Shown: positions 48,017 to 61,232, counted from the stretch's first letter. The stretch is 64,000 nt of DNA from Sphagnum compactum (GCA_965153455.1 OZ234497.1:16299872-16363871); one strand, 5' to 3'. Numbers and translations are program-made. Notes: generated from the letters alone by a model not told the origin.

Positions 48017-49479
48017 CCGTAGAATGATTGCAGGCTCGACTTTGTGGTTAATCGAATAAACCCCTAGGGATGAGTGAGTTTGTCATTTCATGAGAATAAG
48101 GGCCAGGCAGTGAAAGAAGAAAGGAAGAACTTGGTGAGAATCCCAAGAAGTAAGGGAAGAAGATTGGCAATGACAAAAATGACCTGGAAAGAAGGAAACT
48201 AATAAGGAAGAAAGTATGTGGTCATATTGGGTATTGGTGTTATTTTAAACTTTTGGCTATGAAAATAAGACTTTGACAAATAATTTCCCCAAATTATATA
48301 TTTTGAAAAAAGACCAAGAATGAGAACACGACACTCATAGTAATAATAATGAAATATTTCTAGTGGCATGAGAGAGAAGTTGGATAAGGGAATTTATTCA
48401 ATATTGAATGTCACCCAAGGATGTAGATTAAAAAGTATGCATGTTGGGGATTCCACTGAGCCTGGTGCACCAATGATAGGGCCTAGAAGGGCCTACCAAT
48501 GGGGTGTAGTAATTTTTTGAGGCAGGAATTTTTAAGCTTGAATTAGAAACTCATGGCTTGTTGTGTCTATGACACATTTGTGGCCAAAATTCTCTATTGT
48601 GGTCCCAAGTGTCCCAACTCCACTCCTTATCTGAAGGTTCTTCTATTGGGTTTTCTACCTGCCAGCTTTTTCTTAGATTTTAATTGCTACCTTATAACCC
48701 ATCTCTTCCTTTCTTCTAGTGAAATCTAGTTTGATTCAGGGGACAACTTGGGGTTGCATCCAGGTTTGGAAATCAACCTTTTACAAGCATTTTATCTCTT
48801 TTATGGGCCTTAGTTAAAAATTTGGCCCAATTTGTTCATCCATGAATTGGATTACAAATCCAACTATTAAATTCAAAGTTTACAAACTCGTTGTTCTTGA
48901 ATAAGATTTTCAACCAAAATCAAGCAAAGGTTCAAAAACTAAATTGAGCTCATGTAGGATAAGCAAGTGTTGCCCAAGTTGGATTTCAAGATTCACGAGT
49001 CAAAAAAATCTTTTGACAAGGATTAATGCATGCACAAGAGTAAGATAGCTACTCATTAAAAAAAAATTAAACTAAAATGTGATTCTTAAAGTAGGAATGA
49101 TGTCTAAGCAAGTTTTGGAAGGAGAGTATGAATGTGAGAATCCATAAAAAGGGGTAGCAAATTCAAAAGGAACTCACTATTGGAACTCTTGGATCATTTC
49201 ATAAATGAATTTCCGAAGTTAGCCCAGCTACACTAGGAAGTCTGGGGTGAGCTTGGGCCCTTTGGTAACCCTCTTTACATGGTTTTCTTGACAAGACCCT
49301 CCTTAAATCCTCTTGAATATGCTTGGGCAACAACTCATTAGAAAGATATTTGATATGTTTTTCACAAGTAACCCTTTTCCCTGCCTTTCTAATATGGAGC
49401 TACACACCATGTTTTAAGAGATTAATTGCATGCCAAATATATACAAGGTTATTCATATTGAAAAATATGTAATCATGTA

Positions 49480-49556
49480 TATATATATATACAAGGATGG
49501 AAATCCATCCACAAAAAGTACAAGGCATGTCGAAACAAATGTAAACACACAAAAGG
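49480..49556 (+). repeat. Dispersed repeat, inverse copy of 34925-35000
   Basis: ACAAGGATGG followed by CATCCA.CAAAAGTACAAGGCA matches the reverse complement of the sequence near 34925-35000. Confidence 0.6.
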
Positions 49557-52407
49557 AAAACCAAGATCATCAAAATAGTAGTAATGAAGTGGAAGACATA
49601 ATGTTAAAAGAGCATCCTTTGTCACAAATCAATTGGTGATGGAGGTGCACTAGTTGGTATGTGTGGAACAAATGAAGAACTGTGACTAAGCATGGCAGCT
49701 CGTTGAAGAATCATGATGGCTTGTGCACATTGTAAGGCTATCGACATTTGTTGCCTATAATGAAATATAAACATTGAAGGTATCAAGGAGGAGGTCTATT
49801 GATGGCGAGTTATATTAGCATGTACACAAGAAGTCAGAAAAAAATCAAAACGAGGATGGAAACAACTGTAGGTCTCTATGGCAAGGGGAATGAAATCATC
49901 TCCTAGCGTTCGCTCTGTGTAGGATCGTGCCTTGTCTTGAACGACAACTATCACTACATGCATTGTCATTGCTGAAGCATGTTGCACCAAATCTGTATGA
50001 GTTGAATTAGCAATGACAATTCCGCCAAGGTTCAAAAATTGTCTTTGGTGATGACAATATCCACTTGTCTTTGTGTGTGGCGAGGGAAAAGGTGAGAAAC
50101 CTTTCTTTATACATGAGCTTCATTCTTTGATGCGTATCATGGGCTACAATGCATTCACTCTTGCACAGGCAATGTAGCAAATGGATACCAAAATCATCGA
50201 TGGTATGACCACATTGGCATCATGGAAGATGTGCAACTATAGGATGTGGTATATCCAAACAAATACGAATTGCTGTAAGAAAATGGGTGGGAGATAAACA
50301 GAATGAAAGGGTGTTAGGATGAGTTAATAACCAAGCCCCTACTGTTGGACCTATACATGAGTGAAAACATGTTCACACAACATTTGAAGGAGCATCTACT
50401 AAAAGTGAAATAAATTCATGCTCATGTAGTTGGTACATAAAAAAAAATTGCATTTGAAGATAGGATTACACTACTAGACTCTCGAAAGGCAAGGCATGTG
50501 ATTGAACAACCTCAAGTGACATCACATGGGTATCCCATAATGCGGCCTAGAATGATAAATACCAATCTTTACATGTGCCATCACATCAAGAAGAGTAGGG
50601 TGATCATCATGCTAGAAATGAGAAACTAGTGCAAGAGTGATCAAAACCCAACATCCTAAAAAGGTGGGGGAAACATGTTACACCACTGAAGGAAAGCATA
50701 GGCCCCCTGAAGAAATAGGCAGAATGACCTAACGATGAACAAAATGGCCCACTGTGGTGTCAAAGGATCTTGACCCTAATAGTTTTTCTAACATAGCTAT
50801 GGTAAAAACATCAAACTTGGTATAACATTGCAAAATACTTGGTGATGGAAATATAGTATGTTGTAAATTGGCTGTCATGCATAACAAAATGAAAGCATCA
50901 CAAAAGTTGCTTGAGGATCTGTGAACGTAGGAAGGCTAGTGATTATGCTGAGGTCCTCATGGAACACCTTTGATATGAAGGATTCCACAAATGGCAAAGA
51001 ACCCACTAGAGCACTTATAATAGAAAGACTGGATTCAAGTGTATGAAAACCTAGAAGAAGTGATATAGACTGGTTTAACCCCTATGAAAATCAAGCTACA
51101 CTAAAAGTCCTAATGTTCCAAATTCCTTTTGTAATCACAAGAAATAGGTAACAAATTTGAGGTAGGACCAACTTATATGTGTATCATTTGTTAAAGAAGG
51201 AAAAACACAAGTAGAATGGGTTGTTGCAATATGAAGAAGAGCACGAAAATGAACTAGTGCAAACAACACTCCTCCCAAAATGATGTGGATTCCCATATTG
51301 GAAAGATCCATTGGCCATTAATTAACAACATATTGACACTTAGTGATGTACTGTAATCCATATTATTTGGGGAGAGGGTGGTGTGCACTCCAAGTTTATT
51401 AATTTTTTCGCAACAAAATCTTTGGTTTTGCCCATCCACGAAAATTTTGAAAATTTGGAAATTCCCCAATATAAAAGTATTGGCCTCAACTTAGAAACAT
51501 ATTAATCTCGATAATTCATGCACACATATAAGTTCCTATTGTTAGGGTAACTATTGTTATTCTATTAATTAAATGGGGTTGCTTCCTAAGTTCAAGCTTT
51601 TTTTGAAACGAGCCATTTCAATTGGCTCATTTCAAAAGGAAAGAAACCTAACATTTCAAAGGCCCCCCAATGTAGAAATTTTGTATTCCAGTGGGAAGTG
51701 ATTTGTAATAAATAGAAAACCCTCGCACTTTGGAGGCCCCTTAATCTATAAATGTCAATTGGAATGTGAAGTGAGAGTGAACTAAACCCTAAACTCCCCT
51801 CCAAACCCCCCCCCAAACCCTTTCACCATCTTCAAAGAGAAAAAATCAAAACCTTCCTCAACATACAGGAGATACACAAACAAATAGTTTATGAACTAGA
51901 GGTATTTATTCCATCACATTTTTTAGAGTTCTCTAATATAAAAATTTCTATTGCAATGCCAAGTGAAAATGACAACAAACATTAATGCACTATTGCATGA
52001 GGCAAATGAGAATGTTAGCAAACACTAGCGCACTATTACACGTGCAACCCTCTCTTTGCCTACATGAAACCAAAAAACTGCCCTCATTGAAACCAACCCA
52101 GGAGAAAAAAATCCCAACCTGGCACCCTGCTCACCCACCCCATCACCCACATTGGGAACCAAAAATTCCAACATCCCCTGGCCTCCCCAAAAGAAAAAAA
52201 TTTGGGTTTGTTGGGTGCACGCTGCAATTCCTCTTTGGCTGAGTAGCATTTCTATTCTCGATTGTGTTCATCACATATTTTGGCCTAGGCTAATGACAGG
52301 GGCATGAATTGTGCTGCCATGGTAGGTAGTTCAAGTTGACAATTTTGAAGCCTTCCAAGTTCTATGATACCTTTAATTGTGATTCGTCAATGTATCTTGA
52401 GAAGTAC

Positions 52408-52497
52408 ATACTTTGTAATGTTGAAAGGAGCTTTTCAAAGTGGCATTGAATTTTACTTTGTAATGTTGAAAGGAGCTTTTCAAAGCGGCATTGAATT
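52408..52497. repeat. Tandem duplication, about 45 bp, two copies
   Basis: ACTTTGTAATGTTGAAAGGA plus the following GCTTTTCAAAG(T/C)GGCATTGAATTTT occurs twice in a row with one base change, so the duplication is recent. Confidence 0.95.
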
Positions 52498-53376
52498 TTT
52501 AAATTAGACACTATTTGGTCCTTAACAAAATGAAATAGTAACATAAGAGGGGCTGCAAACCATCACTGGTTGGTGATAGGTCCAAATTGAAACTTTTGAT
52601 CACTTTTCAGAGTCCATATGTGTACACAACATCTGTTTGGAGGAGCCCTCCACCAGTCCACACCTGGCTATGCCATTCTCATGACAAAATAATATCAACA
52701 AACTAGAAGACATTTGTACAAAAAAATCATTTAGGATAATAAACTAGAAAATTTTGCAATGCAATCTTTGATGAAAACATATATAACTTTTTATTGGTTG
52801 GGAAAAACCATATACCATATAGATGGCAAATAGGTGGGAAAAACACAAATGAAGGGTGGTTTTGAAATTTCCCAGCCAGGTTCCATGTGTTGTTTTATGG
52901 TGATCCACATTGATATTTGTACACCAAACTTGGAATTTATGAGTCATTTTATTTGGAGAGATGATATTTTGGCTTCTGTTGAAACTTGAGATTAAGTTAT
53001 AGAGTTATAATATCTTAAATGATTTTGGTTTCTTTTAGAGGATATTTTGAAGATTATATTTTTGCATGGTGCAATATTTGAGTTTCCATAATTCTTCTTT
53101 TGTGTTAAGATACTTTTTTAGTGTAAATGGCAAGGCCATAGGGTGACACACCCCTTGTTTGAAGATTGATGATGGGTGAATACTACTGTATATGTCATTG
53201 GTAAGATGAGCGCAGCTGAGGGCTGTGGTGAAGGGCCTTGGGTAATACAGCACCCTGGCCAAAAAGTTACGAAGGCAGCTGCTGGACCAGTTCAAGTAGG
53301 TAAACAGAACTTTTCTCATTGCATGATCAGTCCTTGGCTTGAAATTAGCTCACAGTTCTAGGGATGCCAGAAGCTG

Positions 53377-53702
53377 GCCACAGTGAACCAGAAGGATGGA
53401 TGGTAAGTGGTCAGGAAACAGTTTTCTGTTGGATTCCAGATCCGTAACTAATCATGGTGGTTAGCTTAGTGCTTTTTTTTGGCTACCTACCTAGGTAGTA
53501 AAAACAGCCCTTTCCTCTGTATAAACCATCTACTTACCTATTAGTTACCTATTTTCCTACCTATCTACCTAAATATGAGACCTTCTTTCAGAATTAGTTA
53601 CCAAGGTGAAACCAAATATTAACTCAGTTGAGGTTCATCCACAACTGAGTAGTAACAGCCATCCAGTGGATGGTGCACTGGTGGGTGCTGGTTCACTGTG
53701 GC
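53377..53702. mobile_element. Foldback element (MITE), 326 bp, flanked by 12-bp direct repeats
   Basis: Perfect 15-bp terminal inverted repeats: GCCACAGTGAACCAG at 53377-53391 and its reverse complement at 53688-53702. Immediately outside are identical 12-bp direct repeats TGCCAGAAGCTG (53365-53376 and 53703-53714), a probable target duplication. The interior has no gene and holds a run of TACC units. The long duplication is closest to MULE-type MITEs (usually 8-11 bp). Confidence 0.8.
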
Positions 53703-54070
53703 TGCCAGAAGCTGACCCATGCCAGCACACTCGAGACTCTGAGTGAGGATAAGAAAGAGAGAGAGTGTGTGCGTGTTTCTTTTATAGAAAAATTAAATAC
53801 ATTTATACTTTTAATTTTGCAATCCAATTTTTCAATGTAGTTGAGGCGGCAATCATCTATAACAATATTTAGCCAGGCTATAAACCAGTTAAAAAATTTA
53901 ATCACCCCTCTATATTGTTGGCTACCTACTGAAACATATGATAGCAATCTGTGAAAAAAAAAAGTTCAAAAATCTGGCGAGGCTGAAAAATTGCAAAAAC
54001 TTGCCCCAAGAAAGTCACTGGGCAGGGAATATTCAAAATGGTCCACAAATTGCACCTCAGAGCACAGGAT

Positions 54071-54416
54071 GCCAGTGTGAACCACTAGGAGGGATGGATA
54101 GTAGTGGGTGGACCAGAAACACTTTTCTATTGGATTACAGTTCCCTAGCTAACCATGGTGGTTAGTATGGTTTCTTTTCTTACTACCTTCTGAAAACCTA
54201 CTAGCCCTTACCTAGGTACTTAGGTACTTAGGTACTAAGTATCTACTTGCATTTACTTACCTTGTGGCCACCTATTTATCCTACCTAGCTACCTATATGA
54301 CCTATATTTTGCAAGATAGGTTACCATGGTGAAATCCCCAAGTGAACTCCGTTGGGGCAATCAAGTCATAACAGGCTTCCAATGGATAGTCGTGGTGGCT
54401 ATTGGTTCACTCTGGC
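54071..54416. mobile_element. Foldback element of the same family, 346 bp
   Basis: The start GCCAGTGTGAACCA and the reverse-complemented end GCCAGAGTGAACCA match at 13 of 14 bases. The interior resembles the element at 53377-53702 (ACCATGGTGGTTAG, TACC-rich run, then a GTTACCA(A/T)GGTGAAA block). No target duplication is visible. Confidence 0.7.
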
Positions 54417-54513
54417 CTACAAATGGGAGTAGTGGTCACCAAATTTCCCTCTCCTTATATGTGGCTTTCAGACCCTTTCTTTTTTCTTTTTTCTTTTTCC
54501 AAATTTGTGATAT

Positions 54514-54603
54514 CCAAAATTTGGAATTTTTTTCTGAAAAAATAAAAATTAGTGAGTTTAAACCAGAAATTTACATTTCTCCCCAAAAAATTCCAAATTT
54601 TGG
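54514..54603. repeat. Perfect 18-bp inverted repeat with 54-nt spacer
   Basis: CCAAAATTTGGAATTTTT at 54514-54531 is mirrored exactly at 54586-54603. The arm itself contains the self-complementary CCAAAATTTGG-like core, so alternative folds exist. Confidence 0.8.
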
Positions 54604-54999
54604 TTGAAAATAGACAAAAAAGTGTGGAAAATTAATCCAGTTCCACAAATGGAGTTCTGCACTATACCGGCCAGTTGGAATATCCTTACATTGTGGTCCC
54701 AAGGACAACTGACAGATTTCGTCCGAAACATGCTCATGCATCTTGCATTGTCCACTATTGAATGGGAAGTGGACATAAGAAAACACATATGACAAGTCCA
54801 AATTCCATATTCATGTGGACAACTGGATAATCCAAAAACCTGTTCGACAGAACTGACAACTGAGTCAAATGATGCCACAGAACAGAACCTACTTTTCTTC
54901 TTCTTCTTTTTCTCCAGTTTCTGCTTTGCAGAGAACTCAGGAGGAATTCTGGTAATGCTTGTTGTCATACAGTTCCATAAAGTCACCCTGTCTTTGGGC

Positions 55000-57080
55000 C
55001 CTAGTTTGACCCTCTAAACCCTGTTTCGTCCCCCAATTTGAGTGTCTCCATGTAAAGTGAGCGAAACTGGGTATCATTTCAGAAGATTGGCAGGATCTTG
55101 TTCTGATATAAGGCTTTGATTTAATGAAGAATATGAGCAGCAGTCAAGCCGCAGGTCAGGCAATTCCAAAATTGGGGGTTAAACTCTTCTGAGAACCAAT
55201 TTTGGTGAGAAACTAATTTGGTCACCTTTCTTCCCCTGTGTATACTGTTTTCCTCCTGACTTCTGATCTGGTCCCTATTTTTGGCCGAAACTGGGGCCCA
55301 GTACCCCCCAGTTTCGGGATACTTTATGAACAGCACTATTATTCTGTAGATCTAAAAATTTGGATTGGGCTCATGCACAGTGCTTTGACATTTTACATCA
55401 CCATAATATGAATATATTTCTTAGAAAATCGTTGCACCAGCAAAAGTACACAGGTACGTAGTTTTTTTAATAGCCTCAAAAATAAATTGCTTCATTTTCA
55501 TAGGCTTAAAATTGGAATCTATCATGGATGATGAATAAGTTAGTTTCTCCTATTGCAAAAAACAACTTCCTAGACTACATGAAAAGGGTTTTTTCCTGGT
55601 GGACATGCACATGCAATTGAGTTTTAGTTATTTCAGAACAGATCTAAATTTAACACAATGCAAGATGTTGCCAGTTTGACTATTCATTATTGAAGCCACT
55701 AGGTACTGTGGCCTGCCATTCACACTTTTCATCATTATTAATAATCTTCAAATATGATCATCTTTATGTATACTTGGATGCCTGTTCTAATTCTAAGTTC
55801 TAACATGACTGGAAAAGCTATTTCCAGCCACAATAATAAAATAAGACCAAAGCACTCACCCATGCAACAAGGGTGCTTTGATTGACTCCATCAAGGTGGG
55901 CCACAGAGATTTTTGTCTTCAAAATTACTGGACAAACTGCACTTATGACTAAGAGAGTAAGATCGGTGACAGCCTGACTGACTTACTGACTGACTGACTG
56001 GAAACCACTTTGTTTTCAGTCACCTAGCCATCTGCTGCAAGGGAAACACTGAGAGATTTGTATATTGGAATGAATGAATGATTTTTGTGCCAATTCTATG
56101 GCTGAAAAAAGAAAAGAAAAAAAGACGAACATTTTTTTGGTGCATGCAATCACTCTGTTGCATTTGAATGCAAAAGGCCAATCATGCATTAACTGTAGCT
56201 TTGTTGGTGGTGGTGGTGGTGGTGGTGGGTTGTCAGCAATGGAATTTGAGGAGGTAGGGTAGCTGACCCTATTAGTGCACATTTCAGAACATGTTTTGGA
56301 ATATTCTCCTGATACAAAAAATATATTTGTGGCTGAAATTTAGAGACAGTGCCTACACTGGGTTGGCCGCAAAACCCAATTTTCAGAAGGTGCAAATATG
56401 ATATAGATATGAAAATCTGTTATACTACAACCAATGGATATAATTTGAGTTCACCAATTCACATTAATCCATGATTTGCACACCTCATTGCATGAAACAA
56501 CCCTATAATCACACTCCCTCATTGGACACCGTACCCAAGATTTATGACCGTGGTGTAGTACATGGGTCAGTTCCACATTAATTGTTCTATTTTAAGAAAT
56601 GTTGAAGTTTTCAAAAAAATAAAATCAGAAATACATTTTTTCTGAAGGAAAATAAAGAATCTGATGGAATATTTGGGAATATATAATTTCTCAAAATGAA
56701 ATCCTCAAAATTAATTGATTATCCAACAAACACGTGTCCAGGGTGGCCAAGGTACTATGGTATGTACTTCACGTACAAGAACCCAAGTCCTGTTGTGCAA
56801 GTGTAGGGAACAACAGTGTGTGACACTAGGGGTTTTGTGTGCATGGATACAGAACAATAGTGTGTAACAGTAGGGGAAAATATGTGCAGTACAAGCAGAA
56901 TTGCAGTGATAGGTTACTTTAGGGTAAGTGACCCCTTCAAAATTGGAGCGCCAGCTTCATTGAGCCTTCTCAAAGCCAATTGGATAGTAGTGGATACAAC
57001 AAAACCAACAAACTATATTTACTCGTACACAATAAATAGCAAAATATGAATGAGGGCAAAGTGAAGAAAACTAAGGGAAG
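55000..57080. other. Intergenic, no supported gene
   Basis: No gene seen. Includes a (GACT)n-like run at about 55975-56000, a (GGT)n run at 56205-56228 whose translation gives spurious poly-Gly/His frames, and the dispersed repeat copy at 56635-56765. Confidence 0.5.
56635..56765 (+). repeat. Dispersed repeat, copy 2
   Basis: Direct-orientation match to 16315-16445, including TCTGAAGGAAAATAAAGAAT and GTGGCCAAGGTA(A/C)TATGG. Confidence 0.75.
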
Positions 57081-57084
57081 GGAA

Positions 57085-59317
57085 AGTGTTGGATTAAGCT
57101 TAAGCGTCTACCTAGTGGGAATATGGGGGTGACAAACATTTATGCACCTAATAACTCAAATGGGCGTTGCATCCTATGGGCAAAGATGATCCAAAAGTTA
57201 CCTAGAGATTGTAGAAGGATTTTTGTCGGTGATTGGAATATGGTAGGGTTTTGTAGGGATAAATAGAATGTTTGTGAGTAGTTAATCTCTTGAGCATAAT
57301 TGCTCTCTTAGAGTTGTTTGCTTCAAATCAATTAAGAAGAACTTTGATGTTGATTACAGATTTGATCTCAAGGATAGGTTGAAGGAGAATAGGTGGAGGG
57401 ATGGGTCTAGAATCTTGACCAAATTAGATAGGTTCTATGTGTCAAAAGAGGGTGGAACCCATGGGGGGAATGTTATCATACATTATGATATTAAAAGCAA
57501 TTGTGGAATATCTAATCATTGCCTTGTCTCATTTTGATAAGAGGTATTGTATGAATAAGTGATATTTAAATTGCCTTGAAGCAATTTTAGGTACAACATA
57601 TTTGTGAAAGAAGATGAATGCAACTTTACCTTTCTTTTCTAAGTTTCAGAGCATTGTTAAGTTCTACAAATTGTTCTATATAATGAAGGTTAAGGAAAGT
57701 AGGCAAGTAGAGAAAGAAACAAGGAACTAATTGGAAGCTGCTCAAGTGGCCTTACAAACTAAACCTCAAAACACAACAATCAAGGAATCCATGGGAGAAA
57801 CCACCCTAAAAGGTTTAAAGGTGTTTGAAGAAGGGAAGATTGATGACATTAGAATTAGGAGTAGGATTAAGTGGTTAACGAGAGGACACATTGCAATTGA
57901 AGAATCCCTTGTTTTGTTGAAAGATTGAGGTTTTCATACCTTGATCTTAGAATTGAAATTAAAACAAGGGCAAAGCTTAGTTCCCAAGCAAGGTTGGTAA
58001 GTACTATAAGGAGTTTTATTCCAAACTTTATCCCAAGGAGGCTTGTAAACAAGATTCAAGAGAGGCTTAGTAGGTGTTTCTTGGGAATCTTTTAAATAAA
58101 ATCCCTAATTGATTGTAGCAGATTTTGATTACTCCCATAACAAAAGGTGAATTGTTTGCAACACTAGGAGCCATGGCCAAGAGCAAAGCCCCTAACCTTA
58201 ATGGGAAAGATATGGAGTTTTTCTAATGCATGTGACTAGTTTTTGGGTAGGAGTTCATTGACATGGTGCATATTTCAATCCACAATGGTCAACTCCCCCT
58301 ACTTGTTTCTGATAGTTTGCCAAACCTTCAACTTAACTGTATTAAAAAAACTCAAAGGCAAAATCCCCAATATCAAGTTCTTTGGGTCAAACAAGCAACA
58401 ATTAATAGTTCAATATGCTAACAACACAAGTTTCACAATTAGGACATTTCACAAGGACCTCACCCAACTAATGCACATTTTGTAGTTGTTTAGTAGAACA
58501 TCTGGTCTTTCCATTATCAAACATACATTAAATGTCCTTTTGGTTAAAAGGGAAGGTGACCAAAAGGCCAATTTGGACAGTATTGTTCGATTGAACCTAG
58601 CCCTGGCTTCACAATATCTCCAATCTTCTAACCCTAACTTGGGGAGGGAAATGCTGAGGAAATAAAAGCCTAATCTCCATATGGTCACAAAAGATGGATT
58701 GAGCTCCTCCAGACAAACTTCAAATTGAGGTAGGCAAATGCTTGGGTTTCATTTTGGTTGTGTGGAACAAAGCAATTGTGGTGAATAAATGGATAATAGT
58801 AGCGGATGCATTGATTGATGAAATTGAAGATGAATTTATATTGCATAGTTTTTGAGAATGCGCACACACCTAAGACACTTGCGTGTATGTACAACAAATT
58901 ATGAACTATCTAGTCTATGGGCCCAACAACAAGAGACAAGCACCCCCATTGCACTGGAAACAATTTGTCTTTCTTGTCAAGGTCCCTAGGACGTTCTGAA
59001 AGGTCGAAGGAATCGGGTCCTTACTAAGAGGGATCACCCTTTGGACACCCTAGATTGAGTGAAACAACAAGGTCCTGAACAATGTCAGTTGGCCTTACAT
59101 TAGGATTAGGAAGCTGATTTGGAAAACTTTGATAGACTATGTTACAACAACATGGATGAGGTGTTTGAGATCTGTCAGATCTTCCCTTTCTAAGGGTAGG
59201 AAGCTTCTTGCCATCTTTGACCCAGGTTCCGGTAGGTGCTACGTGCTCTATGTCAGAAGTAGTAATTTTGTTAGATGGTGTTCTGACAGGCCTCCTAGAG
59301 GCTTCATCAGTTGAAAT
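57085..59317 (+). pseudogene. LINE (L1-type) non-LTR retrotransposon relic
   Basis: Motifs appear in LINE order. An AP-endonuclease piece (57120-57260) has NIYAPNNSNGR and a VGDWNMV catalytic-type box. The linker before RT has KIDDIRIRSRIKWL (about 57835-57880). RT fingers near 58165-58300 include KAPNLNGKDMEFF and VHISIHNG. The palm reads QYANNT at about 58410-58427, where active elements have the YADD box, so both catalytic Asp are replaced by Asn. A C-terminal segment (about 59025-59160) has LWTP, KVLNNVSWP and LIDYVTTTW as in plant LINE tails. The enzyme family nicks DNA and primes reverse transcription at the nick. Many stops and frameshifts show it is dead. The 120-codon minus-strand frame at 59024-59386 is its antisense shadow. 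Confidence 0.85.
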
Positions 59318-60042
59318 TCTTGAGTGAAGGGTGGCGTTGCCCTTCTCTGGTGAGGGTTTCTCTCTCTCTCTCTCTCTCTTTGCCATGAATTCTTCTCATT
59401 TGTGCCCAGAAAATAGAAGGGAAGGGAAAAACCAAACAGAACCCAACCCCTATACCAGGCTTCAAGCTTTTCTAGAAGATAGACTCCCTCCTCCCCTCCC
59501 CCAAAAAAATCCCAAAAGCCTATAAGAAGATGCAGGAAAGGCGATTATCATTAGGTCAGAGATGTGTGCTGCTAATGGGCCTCCAACAGAAGGCAGTAAT
59601 AAGGTAGCTCTATATCAAGGAAAAATGGCAACAGGAACGGGTTCTAAGCATGTGTTAGCAGCCGCCCTCAATCTAACCCTTTATAGATATTTTACAAGAA
59701 TAGCCAACCATGTATCCTGGGCAAAGCATGGAGCCGAACAAGGCAGAGAAAGTCGGGCGGCAACAATAATGACAAAAGGAAGTGTGGAGCCTGCAGTCAA
59801 TAGCTGACGATGGATGATATGAGAAGCAAAAATAAATAAATAATAAATTAGGTGCTAGGAATTGGCTCATTTACTAATAAGCTCATTTGTCTCTTTAACC
59901 ACCAATGGCTGCCCGCCATGCACGTTCAGTAACTCCCTGACAGTGTCAAACATTATCAGTGAAAACAATAGTTAAATAAAGATTATATGCTATAACAAAG
60001 GACCTCCCCCCCCCCCCCAAATGAAATTTGTACATATTTCGG

Positions 60043-60236
60043 CCTTGGGTGAACCAGCGTCTGCACAATGCACAGGTAACCATGACAACCCCAATTTTCT
60101 TTTGGGTTGCTTCTAAACATTAAAAATATCCCTTCCTAAGACTAAAGCCCTGTTTCTCCCAGTCCAAATATAGCCACTTGGAAGCCTTGGTCCAGAAGGC
60201 TAAAGTACCAGTGTAGGTGCCCGGTTCACCCTGGGT
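60043..60236. mobile_element. Possible foldback element of the GTGAACCAG family, about 194 bp
   Basis: Starts CTTGGGTGAACCAGCG and ends CCCGGTTCACCCTGGG; the reverse-complemented end reads CCCAGGGTGAACCGGG, an imperfect match. No target duplication seen. Confidence 0.45.
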
Positions 60237-61232
60237 CCTTTTTTGGCTACAGGGGAAGGTTTGGGCGGCACTTTAAAGAAATTTCCTTATCTTGAGAATC
60301 ACCCTGAGGCATAGGTTATTATGAGAATGCCCCCCACTATGGGGCTTTACCCTACATATAACTTCCTTTATTTGGCAGAGAAGAGAAGGAAATCTTTAAA
60401 GGATTTTCCAATGAACCATGAGTGTATTGTAAAGTGATGAGTGAGTTTCTTCATTATTTTGGCTATAGCCCCTTTCACCAATTGTAGACAAAGATTTTAG
60501 ATTTTCCAAAAGTCTGCTACAGTGGGGGTCTATGGTATCCATAATGTTAGAAGCTAACTTTTAGGGTTTCAAATGAACACTATATTCCCAAAATTTCAGA
60601 CGGTGCTGTATGGTTTTATTTTGGGGAGGGAGGGACGGAGGGGGGGGGTTGTTGTCTGGCGTGGAACTTAAATATCATTCTATAAATTTAGATTCAACTA
60701 TATATTAAAAAGCAGCATTATTCTTTGGAAATGATTTGACTAAGGATTTTAAAAAGCAGCTGTCCCCAAGGAGTGGTTCTAATCTCATAGCTTTACTCGT
60801 TGCCTTGAGGAGCTTTTTTGGGTCTCTTCTTTTGTGCTCCTCTTTATTGGCAATGCTTCTTGCATGACAGTGGGGATAGATCTTGAGTGGTCCTCATTCA
60901 ACATGATCTTACAACTGGGGTGAATCAACAGCCTCAATTGTTACTGTCAAAAGATTGACAAATAAATTGACTCTGTACCAAAATCATGGTCACAAATCCT
61001 ATGCATGTTAGACTGGAAATAAATTTTCAACTCTTTCTTTTTGTAATCAAAAGAGAAAATTTAGGTCAAAATCCCTATGTTCTAATGGAAGTGTGAAGAT
61101 TCATCATTTCAATAAAACAACGTTGTTGTTGTCATCATTGTCGTCCCTTTTTCCATTTGTGTTTACGTAATGACATTGGATACGTTTATGTGATGGCTAT
61201 GACTATATGACCCATGAGACCCCCAAATCAAG

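Larger units (their letters stand above)
44421..53360. other. Intergenic, no supported gene
   Basis: Open frames here are short and motif-free. The 102-codon frame at 44467-44775 is hydrophobic but has no homologue I know and no coding-like composition. Contains (AT)n at 47993-48016 and the repeats listed separately. Confidence 0.5.

Noticed and set aside
56016-56395. Minus-strand ORFs with poly-Pro and poly-His
   Set aside because: These are translations of the (GGT)n microsatellite at 56205-56228.
59024-59386. 120-codon minus-strand ORF
   Set aside because: It lies antisense to the LINE C-terminal segment, whose plus-strand translation has recognisable motifs.
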